Assembly: GCF_000428845.1 (NCBI RefSeq)
Contig: NZ_AUAS01000008.1
Location: forward strand, 186,001-250,000
Direction: 5' to 3'
From: Dyadobacter alkalitolerans DSM 23607
GTDB lineage: Bacteria; Bacteroidota; Bacteroidia; Cytophagales; Spirosomataceae
Length of the DNA stretch: 64,000 bases
A program made the translations under genes and the position numbers. Of the stretch, positions 44,471 to 54,053 are shown piece by piece. Below the pieces are notes generated by a model, which was given only the letters and a program-made list of their open reading frames with translations, was not told where the DNA came from and did not search any database. The first letter of the stretch is position 1. Each line of letters opens with the position of its first letter.

Positions 44471-45622
44471 ATGGTCACACGGAAATGGTTTTCTGTTAAA
44501 AAAATGCATTGGGGTTACCAGGCGACGGTTTTCCTGGCATTGACCTTGGTTGTATACGGCTGTATCGAGCCTTTTTCGCCGCCGGAAGTGACCAATACGG
44601 AAAGCTTTCTGGTGGTGGATGGATTTCTGAATGTAGGAAGTGATACCAGCAAGATCACCTTGCGGTTGACACAGAATACAAATGAGGACATGCGGCCCAT
44701 CGTGGAAAGCGGCGCGCGGATTTCGGCGGAAGCGGAAAGTGGTGAAAAGTATGATTTTGAAGAAAAGGGAGAGGGAGTTTATTTTCTGCCGCCTGTGAAT
44801 TTCAATATGACCACCAAATATCGCCTGCGCATTCGCCGGTCGAACGGCAAAGAATATTTATCCGATTATGTGGTTGTGACGCAAACACCTCCTATTGACA
44901 GTTTGACCTACAAGCTGGATTTGAGAAGAAATGCAATGATTATTTACGTGAACACGCACGATCCTGCAAATAACACGCGATTTTATCGGTGGAAATTTGA
45001 AGAGACTTTTGAATACCGGAGCGCCTATTATTCCGGGTTAATGCGTGATCCTGAAACAGGTGCCATTGTTAACCGGCCCGACGACATTAATACTTGCTGG
45101 AACACATTAGAGTCCAGGGATATCAAATTGGGATCTACCATTAAGCTGAACCAGGATATTATTAAAGATCTTCCAATCAATATCATTGATATTCCCACAA
45201 ATAAGCTGCTTATCAAGTACAGCATTCTTGTCAAACAATATGCATTGTCTCAGCAAGCATTTGAATACTGGACAGATCTGGCGAAGACCACGCAGGGAAC
45301 GGGAAGTCTTTTTGATCCGCAACCTTCCCAGGTGACGGGTAACATCAAGAATACAAGTGATCCTAAGGAGCTGGTTTTCGGATATTTCAGTGTGGTCAAC
45401 GAACAAAAACAACGTATTTTTCTATCGCCCGCGCTCGGCAGTTATCCTACCTGCATCGCTCCCGACACGCTCACGCCGAAAGACGCCGCAACTTCCTATG
45501 GTGTGCTGTTGAACTCTTTTATTGATGCCGCGGGAAGAACATTCTATTTGAGCTCCTCCGAAGAATGTGCCGATTGCAGGGTGCAAGGAGGGGTAACCAG
45601 GCGACCATATTTTTGGAAATGA
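44471..45622 (+). CDS. DUF4249 lipoprotein
   Basis: 383 aa. A lipobox (VYGC) after a hydrophobic N-terminus marks it as a lipoprotein. The sequence CIEPFSPPEVTNTESFLVVDGFLN is the DUF4249 opening; the domain continues to a Cys-rich C-terminus (ECADCRVQGG). DUF4249 proteins repeatedly follow TonB-dependent receptors in Bacteroidota, so a surface binding role analogous to SusD is plausible but not proven. ATG 44471 lies 1 nt after the receptor stop and is preferred to a TTG at 44426. Confidence 0.88.
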   Translation: MVTRKWFSVKKMHWGYQATVFLALTLVVYGCIEPFSPPEVTNTESFLVVDGFLNVGSDTSKITLRLTQNTNEDMRPIVESGARISAEAESGEKYDFEEKGEGVYFLPPVNFNMTTKYRLRIRRSNGKEYLSDYVVVTQTPPIDSLTYKLDLRRNAMIIYVNTHDPANNTRFYRWKFEETFEYRSAYYSGLMRDPETGAIVNRPDDINTCWNTLESRDIKLGSTIKLNQDIIKDLPINIIDIPTNKLLIKYSILVKQYALSQQAFEYWTDLAKTTQGTGSLFDPQPSQVTGNIKNTSDPKELVFGYFSVVNEQKQRIFLSPALGSYPTCIAPDTLTPKDAATSYGVLLNSFIDAAGRTFYLSSSEECADCRVQGGVTRRPYFWK

Positions 45623-45645
45623 TATTTCAATGATCATATAATTTT

Positions 45646-48048
45646 ATGAAAAGGACTTTATTCTACTGCTGTATATTGCTCTGCGCCGCTTTTTCCGCAA
45701 AGGCGCAGGACGATGCCATGGTCAAATCAATCCAGCAGCGGTTTGGCTTATATACAGAAAGGGCGTTGCAGGAAAAAATGTATGTTCACCTCGATCGCCC
45801 TTTGTATCTCATCGGGGAGACGATCTGGTTTAAGGCTTATAATTTAAATGCATCCTCACATCGGTTTCTGGATGTAAGCAAAGTGGCTTATCTGGAAGTG
45901 CTTGATGCGGAAAACAATGCTTTGATCCAAACCAAATTCTCACTCGCGGACGGCAAAGGGAACGGCTCCGTCCTGATCCCGTCTACAATTCCAAGTGGGA
46001 AATACAAGGTGCGTTGCTATACCAATTGGATGAAAAATTACGGCCCCGAATATTTCTTTGAAACTTCAATCTCCGTCGTGAATCCATTTGTCCGCTTCGA
46101 CCCGGACAGGCTGGCCAAGGAAGCCGAGAAATATGACGTACAGTTTTTCCCCGAAGGCGGATATCTGGTCCAGGGAATTGAAAGCAAAGTCGCATTCAGG
46201 GCAATTGGAAAAGAGGGTACTGGCATCAGCTTCACAGGTGACATTGTCAACAGCCAGAACGAAAGCATTACCAAGTTTCAGCCTGAAAAGAATGGGATTG
46301 GGTTTTTTACATTAAAACCTGAATCAGGCGTTACTTACAATGCAGTAATAAAAGATAGTAAGGGACAGCAATTCACTTTCCCACTGCCCAAAGCGGAGGA
46401 AAGGGGATATGTTATGCAGCTGAAAGATTCTACCATGAACCTGCTGAAAGTCACTGTAACGGCAACGGTTGTAAGTGATGAGCCCGTGCCGGTTTATCTC
46501 ATGAGCCACACGCGGCAGCTTAATGCAACCGCGGACAGGAAATATCTGAAAAATAACAAGGCAGTTTTTGTTCTGGACAAATCCAAATTAGGAGAAGGGA
46601 TTTCGCACATTACGATCTTCAATGAAAAACTGAAACCACTTTGTGAAAGGTTATATTTCAAAAGACCCGCGAAAGAGCTGGCCATTGAAGCAACGATTAA
46701 AAATGCCTTTGTAACAAGGGAAAAAGTGAATATGGACATTTCGGCGGCCGTCGGTTCGGCCAGTGCATCGGAACTCGCCAATGTCTCTGTCGCTATTTAT
46801 TTGGCAGATTCTATTGTTAGCCAGCCGCAATCGGACATTACCAGCCATTTGTGGCTTTCTTCAGACTTAAAAGGCAGTGTCGAATCTCCCGAATATTATT
46901 TTTCAAACAACAATACCGATACAGACAGGCAGCTGGACAACTTAATGCTCACGCACGGCTGGCGCCGGTTTAAATGGGAAAATGTGTTCGTAGGCCAGGC
47001 CGTTCCGTTCGAATTCCTGCCGGAGTTTGATGGGCATTTGATCCAGGGCAGGGTTATCAACAAAATTGACAGCACACCCGCCAAAGGCATTGACACATAT
47101 CTCGCAGCGCTCGACTTTCCGGCGCGGTTATATGTTGCCCAAAGTGATCAGAAAGGCAATGTTATGTATGAAGTCAGGAAATTCACCGGGCCAAAAGAAA
47201 TTACATTACAGACCAATCTGAACATGGATTCTACGCATCGTATCGAGATAGCTAGTCCATTTTTCAAACAATTCGCCACCAGGCCGCTGGCGCCGTTCGT
47301 TTTTAGCAAAACCTGGGAAAACCAGCTGCTTACCCGGGCCATTAACATGCAGACTGCCAATGTGTTCCTGCCGCCGGTGGTAGTTGAACAAAAAGCAACA
47401 TTAGCCGATTCTGTTGCGTTTTTTGGCGTGCCGGACGAAAAGTATTTCCTCGATGATTTCACCCGTTTTCCTACTATGGAGGAGGTTTTGAGAGAATATG
47501 TGCGTGGTGTGCTTGTTAGAAAGAGACAAAAGGAATTCCATTTCCGCATGGTGGATAAGCTGCTTCCGAACACATTTTACACCACCGATCCGCTGGTGTT
47601 GCTGGACGGCATTCCGATCTTCGACACAGACAAGATCATGGAAATGGATCCTTTGAAGATCAAAAAAATAGAAGTTTTGAACTCCCGTTACTTCCTTGGG
47701 CCGATGACCTTTACCGGAATTGCCAGCTTTTCGACTTATCGCAATGATCTGGCGGGCTTTGAGCTGGATCCCAAAGTGACGGTTATGCCTTATGAAGGCG
47801 TGCAGGTGCAACGCGAATTTTATTCGCCCCGGTACGACAAAGGCAATGCCGACAGCCGCATCCCGGATTTCAGGAACCTACTACATTGGGCACCCAACAT
47901 TACCACTGACGCTTCCGGAAAGGCAAAACTGGATTTCTACACTTCCGATCAAACGGGACGTTACCAGGTTGTAATCCAGGGCATCACGCCTTCCGGAGTT
48001 TCAGGAAGTAAAACGCTTTCTTTCAGTGTGGGCAAAAGCAGCCTTTGA
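45646..48048 (+). CDS. Secreted MG2-domain protein with plug-like C-terminal part
   Basis: 800 aa with a signal peptide (ends SAKAQ). An MG2 macroglobulin domain at about 40-145 has MYVHLDRPLYLIGETIWFKAYNLN and GKYKVRCYTNWM. More beta-sandwich domains follow (about 160-560), then a region with LLDGIPIFDTDKIMEMDPLKIKKIEVL (about 640-670), which resembles the plug motif of TonB-dependent receptors. It ends in an MG-like strand set (GRYQVVIQGITPSG). It is not a complete receptor, as there is no barrel. It is the last gene of the operon; the next gene, on the other strand, abuts it directly. Confidence 0.85.
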   Translation: MKRTLFYCCILLCAAFSAKAQDDAMVKSIQQRFGLYTERALQEKMYVHLDRPLYLIGETIWFKAYNLNASSHRFLDVSKVAYLEVLDAENNALIQTKFSLADGKGNGSVLIPSTIPSGKYKVRCYTNWMKNYGPEYFFETSISVVNPFVRFDPDRLAKEAEKYDVQFFPEGGYLVQGIESKVAFRAIGKEGTGISFTGDIVNSQNESITKFQPEKNGIGFFTLKPESGVTYNAVIKDSKGQQFTFPLPKAEERGYVMQLKDSTMNLLKVTVTATVVSDEPVPVYLMSHTRQLNATADRKYLKNNKAVFVLDKSKLGEGISHITIFNEKLKPLCERLYFKRPAKELAIEATIKNAFVTREKVNMDISAAVGSASASELANVSVAIYLADSIVSQPQSDITSHLWLSSDLKGSVESPEYYFSNNNTDTDRQLDNLMLTHGWRRFKWENVFVGQAVPFEFLPEFDGHLIQGRVINKIDSTPAKGIDTYLAALDFPARLYVAQSDQKGNVMYEVRKFTGPKEITLQTNLNMDSTHRIEIASPFFKQFATRPLAPFVFSKTWENQLLTRAINMQTANVFLPPVVVEQKATLADSVAFFGVPDEKYFLDDFTRFPTMEEVLREYVRGVLVRKRQKEFHFRMVDKLLPNTFYTTDPLVLLDGIPIFDTDKIMEMDPLKIKKIEVLNSRYFLGPMTFTGIASFSTYRNDLAGFELDPKVTVMPYEGVQVQREFYSPRYDKGNADSRIPDFRNLLHWAPNITTDASGKAKLDFYTSDQTGRYQVVIQGITPSGVSGSKTLSFSVGKSSL

Positions 48049-48510
48049 TCAGATGTAAAATTCTGATGTATGCTTGATTTCTTTGAGTACAAATGTGCTG
48101 TTAAGCACGCCGATGTTGTCGATTTTGGAAAGTTTGTATTTGACGAAGTCGTGGTAATCGTCCAGGCTGGCGACATTGATTTTTAACAAAAAGTCAACTT
48201 GTCCGGCCATATGATAACATTCCTGGACCTCCTGCAAATTCTGGATTTCCTGCTCGAATTTTTCAATAAAAGCCTCATTATGGTAACGCATTGAAACCTG
48301 ACAGATCGTCGTTACCTGCCGGTTAATCAGCTTCTTGTCCAGGATCGCCACGTAATGTTTGATATATCCCAGGCTTTCCAATCTTCTTATCCTTTCATAG
48401 ATCGGCGAGACCGTCAGATTTAGCATTGTAGCAATTTCTTTGGTCGTCTTTTTCGCGTCTTTTTGCAAGATGCGCAGGATCTTGGTATCAATTTTGTCCA
48501 ACTGTTCCAT
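48049..48510 (-). CDS. Lrp/AsnC family transcriptional regulator
   Basis: 153 aa. N-terminal helix-turn-helix (DTKILRILQKDAKKTTKEIATMLNLTVSPIYERIRRLESLGYIKHYVAILD) and C-terminal RAM ligand-binding/oligomer domain. It lies divergent to the threonine dehydrogenase gene (48682) over a 171-nt gap and convergent to, with no spacer, the MG2 gene. Regulators of this family often respond to amino acids, so control of the adjacent threonine pathway is likely but not shown. Confidence 0.92.
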   Translation of the reverse strand: MEQLDKIDTKILRILQKDAKKTTKEIATMLNLTVSPIYERIRRLESLGYIKHYVAILDKKLINRQVTTICQVSMRYHNEAFIEKFEQEIQNLQEVQECYHMAGQVDFLLKINVASLDDYHDFVKYKLSKIDNIGVLNSTFVLKEIKHTSEFYI

Positions 48511-48681
48511 GGTGCAAGAATATTTACTGTGAGTCGAAAGCTTAGTGAAGTTTAAAAGTAATATTTTCTTTGGATCTATGATAGTGCAGGAACGTTTCCT
48601 GTCAATCGGGTTAAATATTGAGTTTATTATTCGAATTCGGGAAATTGCAAGTGATTAATGCTTTATCAAAACAGGCTTGTC

Positions 48682-49635
48682 ATGAGATCAGAATGCATAT
48701 TAGTGATCGGTGCGAACGGACAAATTGGTTCGGTGCTGGTAGAATATTTAAGAGAGATTTACGGAGTTGAAAAAGTAGTTGCATCAGACATCAGGTTGCC
48801 GGATCGCCAAACCGGATTTTTTGAAAAATTGGATGCAACCGACGGCAATGCTTTGGCTGCATTGGTAAAAAAATACAAGGTTACCCAGATTTATCACCTG
48901 GCTGCAATCCTGTCTGCGAAGGGTGAGCAGGAGCCATTGAAAACGTGGCATATCAACATGCAAACTTATTTTAACGTGCTGGAAGTAGCCCGGGAAAATA
49001 ATGTTGCAAAGGTTTTTTACCCCAGTTCTATTGCGGTTTTTGGAGATAATGTGGATACGAAGGCAGAGCAATGGTCTTATCTGGATCCAGCGACGGTATA
49101 CGGGATTAGCAAAGCAGCCGGTGAAAACTGGTCGAACTATTATTTTAAAAGATATGGCATGGATATCCGGTCGCTGAGATATCCGGGCATCATCGGTTAT
49201 CAGTCAATGCCGGGTGGCGGTACGACGGATTATGCCGTTGATATTTACCACAAGGCCGTTCAGGGAGAGGCATTTGAATGTTTCCTGGAAGCCGGAACAA
49301 CACTTCCGATGATCTACATCAGCGATGCAATGGACGCAACCGTGCGTTTAATGGAAGCACCTAAGGATAAAATCACGGTACGAACGAGTTACAATCTCGC
49401 TGGAATCAGTTTTTCCCCGGAAGAAGTAGCAGCAAGCATTGGCAAGATTATCCCTGATTTTAAAATTTCCTACAAGCCTGATTTCCGCCAGAAAATTGCC
49501 GAATCATGGCCTGCGCAAATTGATGATTCCCAAGCCAGAAAAGATTGGGGATGGCGCCCGGCTTACAATTTGGATAAAATGACGGAGGAAATGATTTTTG
49601 AATTGAAAAAAAAATATCAATCCGTTAAAAGCTGA
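48682..49635 (+). CDS. SDR-type L-threonine 3-dehydrogenase
   Basis: 317 aa, an NAD-dependent extended SDR (GalE-like) enzyme. It has the Rossmann glycine motif ([16 protein letters not shown]), [11 protein letters not shown] with catalytic Tyr-x-x-x-Lys, and [31 protein letters not shown], the substrate loop typical of bacterial/archaeal threonine dehydrogenases of this type. The next gene (kbl, 35 nt away) encodes the second step, which decides the assignment over other epimerases. The start ATG at 48682 is preferred to an ATG eight codons upstream on sequence grounds; both are possible. Confidence 0.88.
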   Translation: MRSECILVIGANGQIGSVLVEYLREIYGVEKVVASDIRLPDRQTGFFEKLDATDGNALAALVKKYKVTQIYHLAAILSAKGEQEPLKTWHINMQTYFNVLEVARENNVAKVFYPSSIAVFGDNVDTKAEQWSYLDPATVYGISKAAGENWSNYYFKRYGMDIRSLRYPGIIGYQSMPGGGTTDYAVDIYHKAVQGEAFECFLEAGTTLPMIYISDAMDATVRLMEAPKDKITVRTSYNLAGISFSPEEVAASIGKIIPDFKISYKPDFRQKIAESWPAQIDDSQARKDWGWRPAYNLDKMTEEMIFELKKKYQSVKS

Positions 49636-49670
49636 AAAGCGATTACATATCAACATTTAAAATCAGATTT

Positions 49671-50855
49671 ATGAACGCTAGCATTCAGGAAGAACTGCAT
49701 CAGGAGCTGGAAGCCATTAAGGCAGCCGGTTTATATAAAAAAGAAAGAGTTATCACCACGCCGCAGGCCGCTCAGATCGCAACCGACGGAAAGGATGTGC
49801 TTAATTTTTGCGCAAACAATTACCTGGGGCTTTCTTCTCACCCTGAGGTGATTAAGGCCGGCATAGAAGCCATTAACACACACGGCTTTGGTATGTCTTC
49901 TGTTCGTTTTATTTGCGGAACGCAGGACATTCATAAAGAATTGGAAAGCAAAACTGCGGCTTTTTTAGGCATGGAAGACTGCATTCTCTACGCAGCAGCA
50001 TTCGACGCCAACGGCGGCGTTTTTGAACCATTACTAAACGAAAAAGACGCTGTAATCTCCGACGAACTGAATCACGCTTCCTTAATTGACGGCATCAGGC
50101 TGTGTAAAGCGAAACGTTTCCGCTACAAGCACAATGACATGGCCGATTTGGAACAGCAACTCAAAGACGCAGCCGGAAGCCGCCGTATCCTGATCGTAAC
50201 CGACGGCGTATTCTCCATGGACGGGACTATCGCACAGCTCGACAAGATCTGCGACCTGGCCGAGGCAAACGACGCCATGGTCATGATCGATGAATGTCAC
50301 GCATCGGGTTTTATGGGTAAAACGGGCCGCGGCTCGCACGAATTCCGCAATGTTATGGGCCGGATTGATATCATTACCGGCACTTACGGAAAGGCGTTGG
50401 GCGGTGCTTCGGGTGGTTTTACAGCTGCTAAAAAGGAAATCGTTGAGATTCTGCGCCAGCGTTCAAGGCCTTATTTATTCTCCAATACACTTGCACCCTC
50501 CATCGTAGGCGCATCCATCAAAGTGCTGGATCTGCTTTCTTCATCAACGGCACTGCGCGATAAGCTGGAAAAAAACACAGCCTATTTCCGCAAAGCCATG
50601 ACAGAGGCCGGTTTCGATATCTTACCAGGGGAACACCCTATCGTACCAATCATGCTCTACGACGCAAAGCTCGCGCAGGAATTTGCGTCAAAATTATTAG
50701 AAGAAGGCATTTACGTGATCGGCTTCTTCTACCCGGTAGTGCCGCAAGGCAAAGCCCGCATTCGCGTACAAATTTCCGCCGGACACGAGCAGGAACATCT
50801 GGAAAAGGCTGTGGCGGCGTTTACGAAGGTAGGGAAAGGGTTGGGGGTTATTTAA
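49671..50855 (+). CDS. kbl: Glycine C-acetyltransferase (2-amino-3-ketobutyrate CoA ligase)
   Basis: 394 aa, a PLP enzyme of the alpha-oxoamine synthase family. Cleaves 2-amino-3-ketobutyrate with CoA into glycine and acetyl-CoA. Diagnostic motifs: [49 protein letters not shown], and the PLP Lys in [14 protein letters not shown]. With the dehydrogenase it forms the threonine-to-glycine pathway, probably regulated by the adjacent Lrp protein. Confidence 0.95.
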   Translation: MNASIQEELHQELEAIKAAGLYKKERVITTPQAAQIATDGKDVLNFCANNYLGLSSHPEVIKAGIEAINTHGFGMSSVRFICGTQDIHKELESKTAAFLGMEDCILYAAAFDANGGVFEPLLNEKDAVISDELNHASLIDGIRLCKAKRFRYKHNDMADLEQQLKDAAGSRRILIVTDGVFSMDGTIAQLDKICDLAEANDAMVMIDECHASGFMGKTGRGSHEFRNVMGRIDIITGTYGKALGGASGGFTAAKKEIVEILRQRSRPYLFSNTLAPSIVGASIKVLDLLSSSTALRDKLEKNTAYFRKAMTEAGFDILPGEHPIVPIMLYDAKLAQEFASKLLEEGIYVIGFFYPVVPQGKARIRVQISAGHEQEHLEKAVAAFTKVGKGLGVI

Positions 50856-50889
50856 AGACTAATCATTCCACCTGTCACGCTAAGCACTT

Positions 50890-50967
50890 CCCCTGTCAGC
50901 CTGAGCGGAGTCGAAGGCACGCTACTAGCAAGTAGCGCGCCTTCGGCTCCGCTCAGGCTGACAGGGG
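50890..50967. repeat. REP-like palindrome (CCTGAGCGGAGTCGAAGG type)
   Basis: A 78-nt near-perfect palindrome. The left part starts CCCCTGTCAGCCTGAGCGGAG and the right part ends CTCCGCTCAGGCTGACAGGGG; a few mismatches lie near the middle (around GTCGAAGGCA versus GCCTTCGG) and a central CGCTACT/AGTAGCG stem has a 4-nt loop. A degenerate half copy (CCTGTCACGCTAAGC) lies just upstream at 50871-50885. Palindromes with the core GCGGAGTCGAAGG occur widely in bacterial genomes. It separates the kbl and transglutaminase stops and could act as a terminator on both strands. Confidence 0.85.
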
Positions 50968-51004
50968 GATGTAAGACAAAGCCGGCACCCAGCTTGTCCA
51001 AGCC

Positions 51005-51811
51005 TCAATTCCCCGGCTCCGGCTCTAAAAGCTCTGCTTCAACATGCAGCGATTGCAATGTAGCATTGCCATACTGCGTTACCATCGCTACATCGGCAGC
51101 GTCGCGGCCGTGGGCGATTTCTATTCTGTATCCATCGGTTTTTTCCTGTACTGCGTCGAATGTATACCATTGTCCACCAATATATACGTCAAACCAGGCG
51201 TGCAAGTCCATTACTTTAAGCCTGTCCAGATAGCCAACGGTCATTCTGGCCGGGATGCACAGGTTACGGCACAAGGCGATGGCCAGGTGGGTGAAATCAC
51301 GGCATACGCCTATACGATTGCGCGCCACATCCAGTGCTGTCGTGCTGGAATCTGTTACGCCGTACTGATATTTTACATTCTGGTGAATCCAGGTCCGGAT
51401 CGCTTCAACTTGCTCATAACCAGGTGCCAGATTGCCTGCGATGTTCATCACAAGCATATTGATTTCGTGCAGGTCCGACTCGCAATAACGGCTTGGCAGG
51501 ATATAATGCATGACTTCATCAGGCAAATCGCCAACCAGCATGAATGTCGGCGGCGGATTTGGAATGGACTTCGTTACGCTCACCTGTGCCTGAACTTCGG
51601 TGGTAATGGTCACCCTGCCCACCGGCAGGATTGTACGCTGGCACGGATTGCCGTATATATCGGTGTATTCTGAAAAAGGAACGGACGGCTCAATGTTGAA
51701 ACCTTCCTGAATGATAGACTGGCCTTCTTGTCTGCGGGGGCGTAACATGGTCGTTACGGTTGTGGGCGCATACACGTCATACGTGAATATGCTTCTTCCC
51801 TTCATTTTCAT
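51005..51811 (-). CDS. Transglutaminase-like protein (first copy)
   Basis: 268 aa, cytosolic by sequence (no signal peptide). A beta-rich N-terminal domain (about 1-130) precedes a papain-like transglutaminase core with Cys in GVCRDFTHLAIALCR, His in DLHAWFDVYIGG and Asp in WYTFDAVQ. These proteins may be proteases or amide-transferring enzymes; the true substrate is not known. It shares this core with the gene at 58981, but the two are only distantly similar outside the catalytic motifs. Alone in its operon. Confidence 0.9.
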   Translation of the reverse strand: MKMKGRSIFTYDVYAPTTVTTMLRPRRQEGQSIIQEGFNIEPSVPFSEYTDIYGNPCQRTILPVGRVTITTEVQAQVSVTKSIPNPPPTFMLVGDLPDEVMHYILPSRYCESDLHEINMLVMNIAGNLAPGYEQVEAIRTWIHQNVKYQYGVTDSSTTALDVARNRIGVCRDFTHLAIALCRNLCIPARMTVGYLDRLKVMDLHAWFDVYIGGQWYTFDAVQEKTDGYRIEIAHGRDAADVAMVTQYGNATLQSLHVEAELLEPEPGN

Positions 51812-52018
51812 GTATGAGTCGATTTAATATATTTGGTAAATGTTATGACAACGAGTGAGTTAAAAATTACGTGCCATTATTTTCGTTTAAACATGCAATA
51901 CGGGCTGAATTAAAACATTTTAATGGACGTTTATACGTCAGGATTGCTAATTTTAGGATGAATAACAGCACCGGGACGTTCCCGTCTGCAGTTTTTGTAG
52001 AATCTAAATTCTTTATCT

Positions 52019-52552
52019 ATGTCAGTTACAAAATGGATCGTAGACCCGGTACATTCGGAAGTACAGTTTAAGATTAAACACCTCGTCATTTCCACCATTA
52101 CAGGCTCCTTTAATAACTTCGAAGGTGGCGCAACTTCCGACCTGAATAACTTCGAAAATGCTGAAATCCATTTTTCGCTGGATGTGAGCAGTATCGACAC
52201 CAAGGTTGATTTGCGCGATGCACATTTAAGGTCGGCAGATTTTTTTGATGCAGAACAATTCCCGCATATCACTTTTCAGTCCAATTACTTTCATAAAGTG
52301 AAGGGCGATAATTATAAGCTCTCCGGGTTGCTTACATTAAAAGGCATTACAAAGCCCATCGAGCTGAATGCAGAATATGGCGGTTCCGAGCGTGATGCGG
52401 ATGGGAAACTCAGGATTGGTTTTGAAGTAGAAGGTAGGATCAGCCGCCAGGAATTTGGCCTTAATTACATGCAATTGACCGATTCCGGAGGCTTGGTCAT
52501 CGGAGAAGATGTAAAGCTGATTGCGAACATTCAATTGGTTAAACAATCTTAA
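52019..52552 (+). CDS. YceI family protein
   Basis: 177 aa, a lipocalin-like beta-barrel protein that binds isoprenoid-type lipids in known members. The family pattern is visible: WIVDPVHSEVQFKIKHLVISTITGSF, the IDTKVDLRDAHLRSADFFDAEQFPHITFQS segment, and the LTLKGITKPIEL and GFEVEGRISRQEFGLNY strands. There is no signal peptide, so it may be cytosolic. It ends with its own terminator. Confidence 0.93.
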   Translation: MSVTKWIVDPVHSEVQFKIKHLVISTITGSFNNFEGGATSDLNNFENAEIHFSLDVSSIDTKVDLRDAHLRSADFFDAEQFPHITFQSNYFHKVKGDNYKLSGLLTLKGITKPIELNAEYGGSERDADGKLRIGFEVEGRISRQEFGLNYMQLTDSGGLVIGEDVKLIANIQLVKQS

Positions 52553-52586
52553 ATCATACTATTTACCCGGTCAGTCCGGGATAATG

Positions 52587-52622
52587 CCCGACATCAGCCG
52601 TCACGGAATGTCGGGTTTTTTA
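52587..52622 (+). terminator. yceI-type gene terminator
   Basis: CCCGACAT (52587-52594) pairs with ATGTCGGG (52608-52615), 13-nt loop, followed by TTTTTT. A second small hairpin (CCCGG/CCGGG) lies just upstream at 52566-52579. Confidence 0.85.
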
Positions 52623-52688
52623 TGATGAGGATAAAACAAATGTTTGCTCCTTTTGCATATTGGTAACCTAACCTCCCACATTCAATTA

Positions 52689-54041
52689 ATGAGATTCCTT
52701 CGAATTTTCCTGCGCATCATCGGGGTGATCGTACTGCTCTTGATACTGACCATTGCTACGATGATCACGACAATGGACGATACGCCATATAAGGAAATGC
52801 CCTATTACGGTCAATGGAAAAAGCAGATCAGTAATGTTAAGAAAGATACGGCGAGCGCTTCCGGGCAGTTGCAGGCAGGCTGGGCCAAAGTGAACATTAC
52901 GCCGCCATCGCCTACACCCACAGCAGGTTATGGCAAGCGCAAGGGCAAGTTGTACACCGCCGTTCACGACTCTGTTTATGTGCGCGCAATGGTCGTAGAC
53001 AATGGCGGGATCCAGGCAGCAATCATCGCCGCTGACCTGCTGATTGTGCCTCCTACGGTGATCAAGCTGTTACAAGCAAGGCTTACTGAAAAGGAAATTC
53101 CCTTCAATCAGGTCTTTTTCGGCGCAACGCATAGCCATAATAGTGTAGGTGGTTGGGGAACGGGGATCTCTTCTTTGTTTTTTTCGGGAGAATATAATCC
53201 AGCCACAGTAGAACGTCTTGCAGATGCTATTTTTGAAGCCATCGTACAAGCCAAGGCAAAGCTGGAACCTGTCTCACTGACTTACATGGAATCGATTGAC
53301 AATGTGGATATCCGGAACAGGCTGGTACGAGAGGAAGGAGAGGTCGATCCTGAGATCCGTTCCGCAGCATTCATTACTAAAAGTGGGAAAAAGGCGATTT
53401 TGAGCTCCTATGCGGCACATTCTACGATTTTGAATTCTAATAACGTTGTTTTGTCGAGGGATTATCCCGGCATCCTGGTGGATTCGCTTGAAAAAGGTCG
53501 ATACGACTTTGCTATGTACATGGCTGGCGCTGTTGGCAGCATGGGGCCGATTGAAAAAGGCTCGGATGATTTCGATGAGTTGAAAAATCAGGCATATGGT
53601 GTACAAAAAGCATTACTATCTGATTCAGCATTAAAAGAAAAATCAAGTGGCGCCATGTTGCAGGCAATTACATTGCCCTTGCCCCTGCGTGACCCGTCTC
53701 CAAGGCTCACGATGAGCATTAACCTTCGTTCTTGGGTGTTTAAGAAGGCTTTTGGAGATTATCCGGTGTTTGTAAAAGCTTTGCGGATGGGGAACATTCT
53801 CATGGTTGGGATGCCGTGCGATTTTTCGGGTGAGCTCGTTGCGGGACTTGATGCTTATGCCAAGACAAAAGGTCTTAATTTAATGGTTACCAGCTTCAAC
53901 GGAGGCTATATCGGTTACATTACGCATGACAAGCATTTTGATAAAGACCTTTACGAAACCAAAACCATGAGCTGGTATGGCCCTTATAATGGTGCTTATT
54001 TGCAAGAGGTGATCAAAGACATTATTGATAAGTTATCCTAA
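52689..54041 (+). CDS. Neutral/alkaline ceramidase-like membrane hydrolase
   Basis: 450 aa. A transmembrane helix at about residues 8-28 anchors a periplasmic domain resembling the N-terminal domain of neutral/alkaline non-lysosomal ceramidases: GWAKVNITPPSPTPTAGYGKR, the FFGATHSHNSVGGWG zinc-ligand motif, and SSYAAHSTIL, where a further His binds metal in the family. It lacks the C-terminal Ig-like domain, so the substrate (a sphingolipid or another amide) is uncertain. ATG 52689 is preferred to an upstream TTG. The oxidoreductase follows 12 nt downstream. Confidence 0.78.
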   Translation: MRFLRIFLRIIGVIVLLLILTIATMITTMDDTPYKEMPYYGQWKKQISNVKKDTASASGQLQAGWAKVNITPPSPTPTAGYGKRKGKLYTAVHDSVYVRAMVVDNGGIQAAIIAADLLIVPPTVIKLLQARLTEKEIPFNQVFFGATHSHNSVGGWGTGISSLFFSGEYNPATVERLADAIFEAIVQAKAKLEPVSLTYMESIDNVDIRNRLVREEGEVDPEIRSAAFITKSGKKAILSSYAAHSTILNSNNVVLSRDYPGILVDSLEKGRYDFAMYMAGAVGSMGPIEKGSDDFDELKNQAYGVQKALLSDSALKEKSSGAMLQAITLPLPLRDPSPRLTMSINLRSWVFKKAFGDYPVFVKALRMGNILMVGMPCDFSGELVAGLDAYAKTKGLNLMVTSFNGGYIGYITHDKHFDKDLYETKTMSWYGPYNGAYLQEVIKDIIDKLS

Positions 54042-54053
54042 ACCAAATCGAAT

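Noticed and set aside
50994-51673. Plus-strand frames across the first transglutaminase gene
   Set aside because: Shadows of the minus-strand gene, whose Cys-His-Asp motifs are clear.
51871-52071. Small plus-strand frame before the YceI gene
   Set aside because: Overlaps the YceI start in another frame, no family features; the region more likely holds the promoter.
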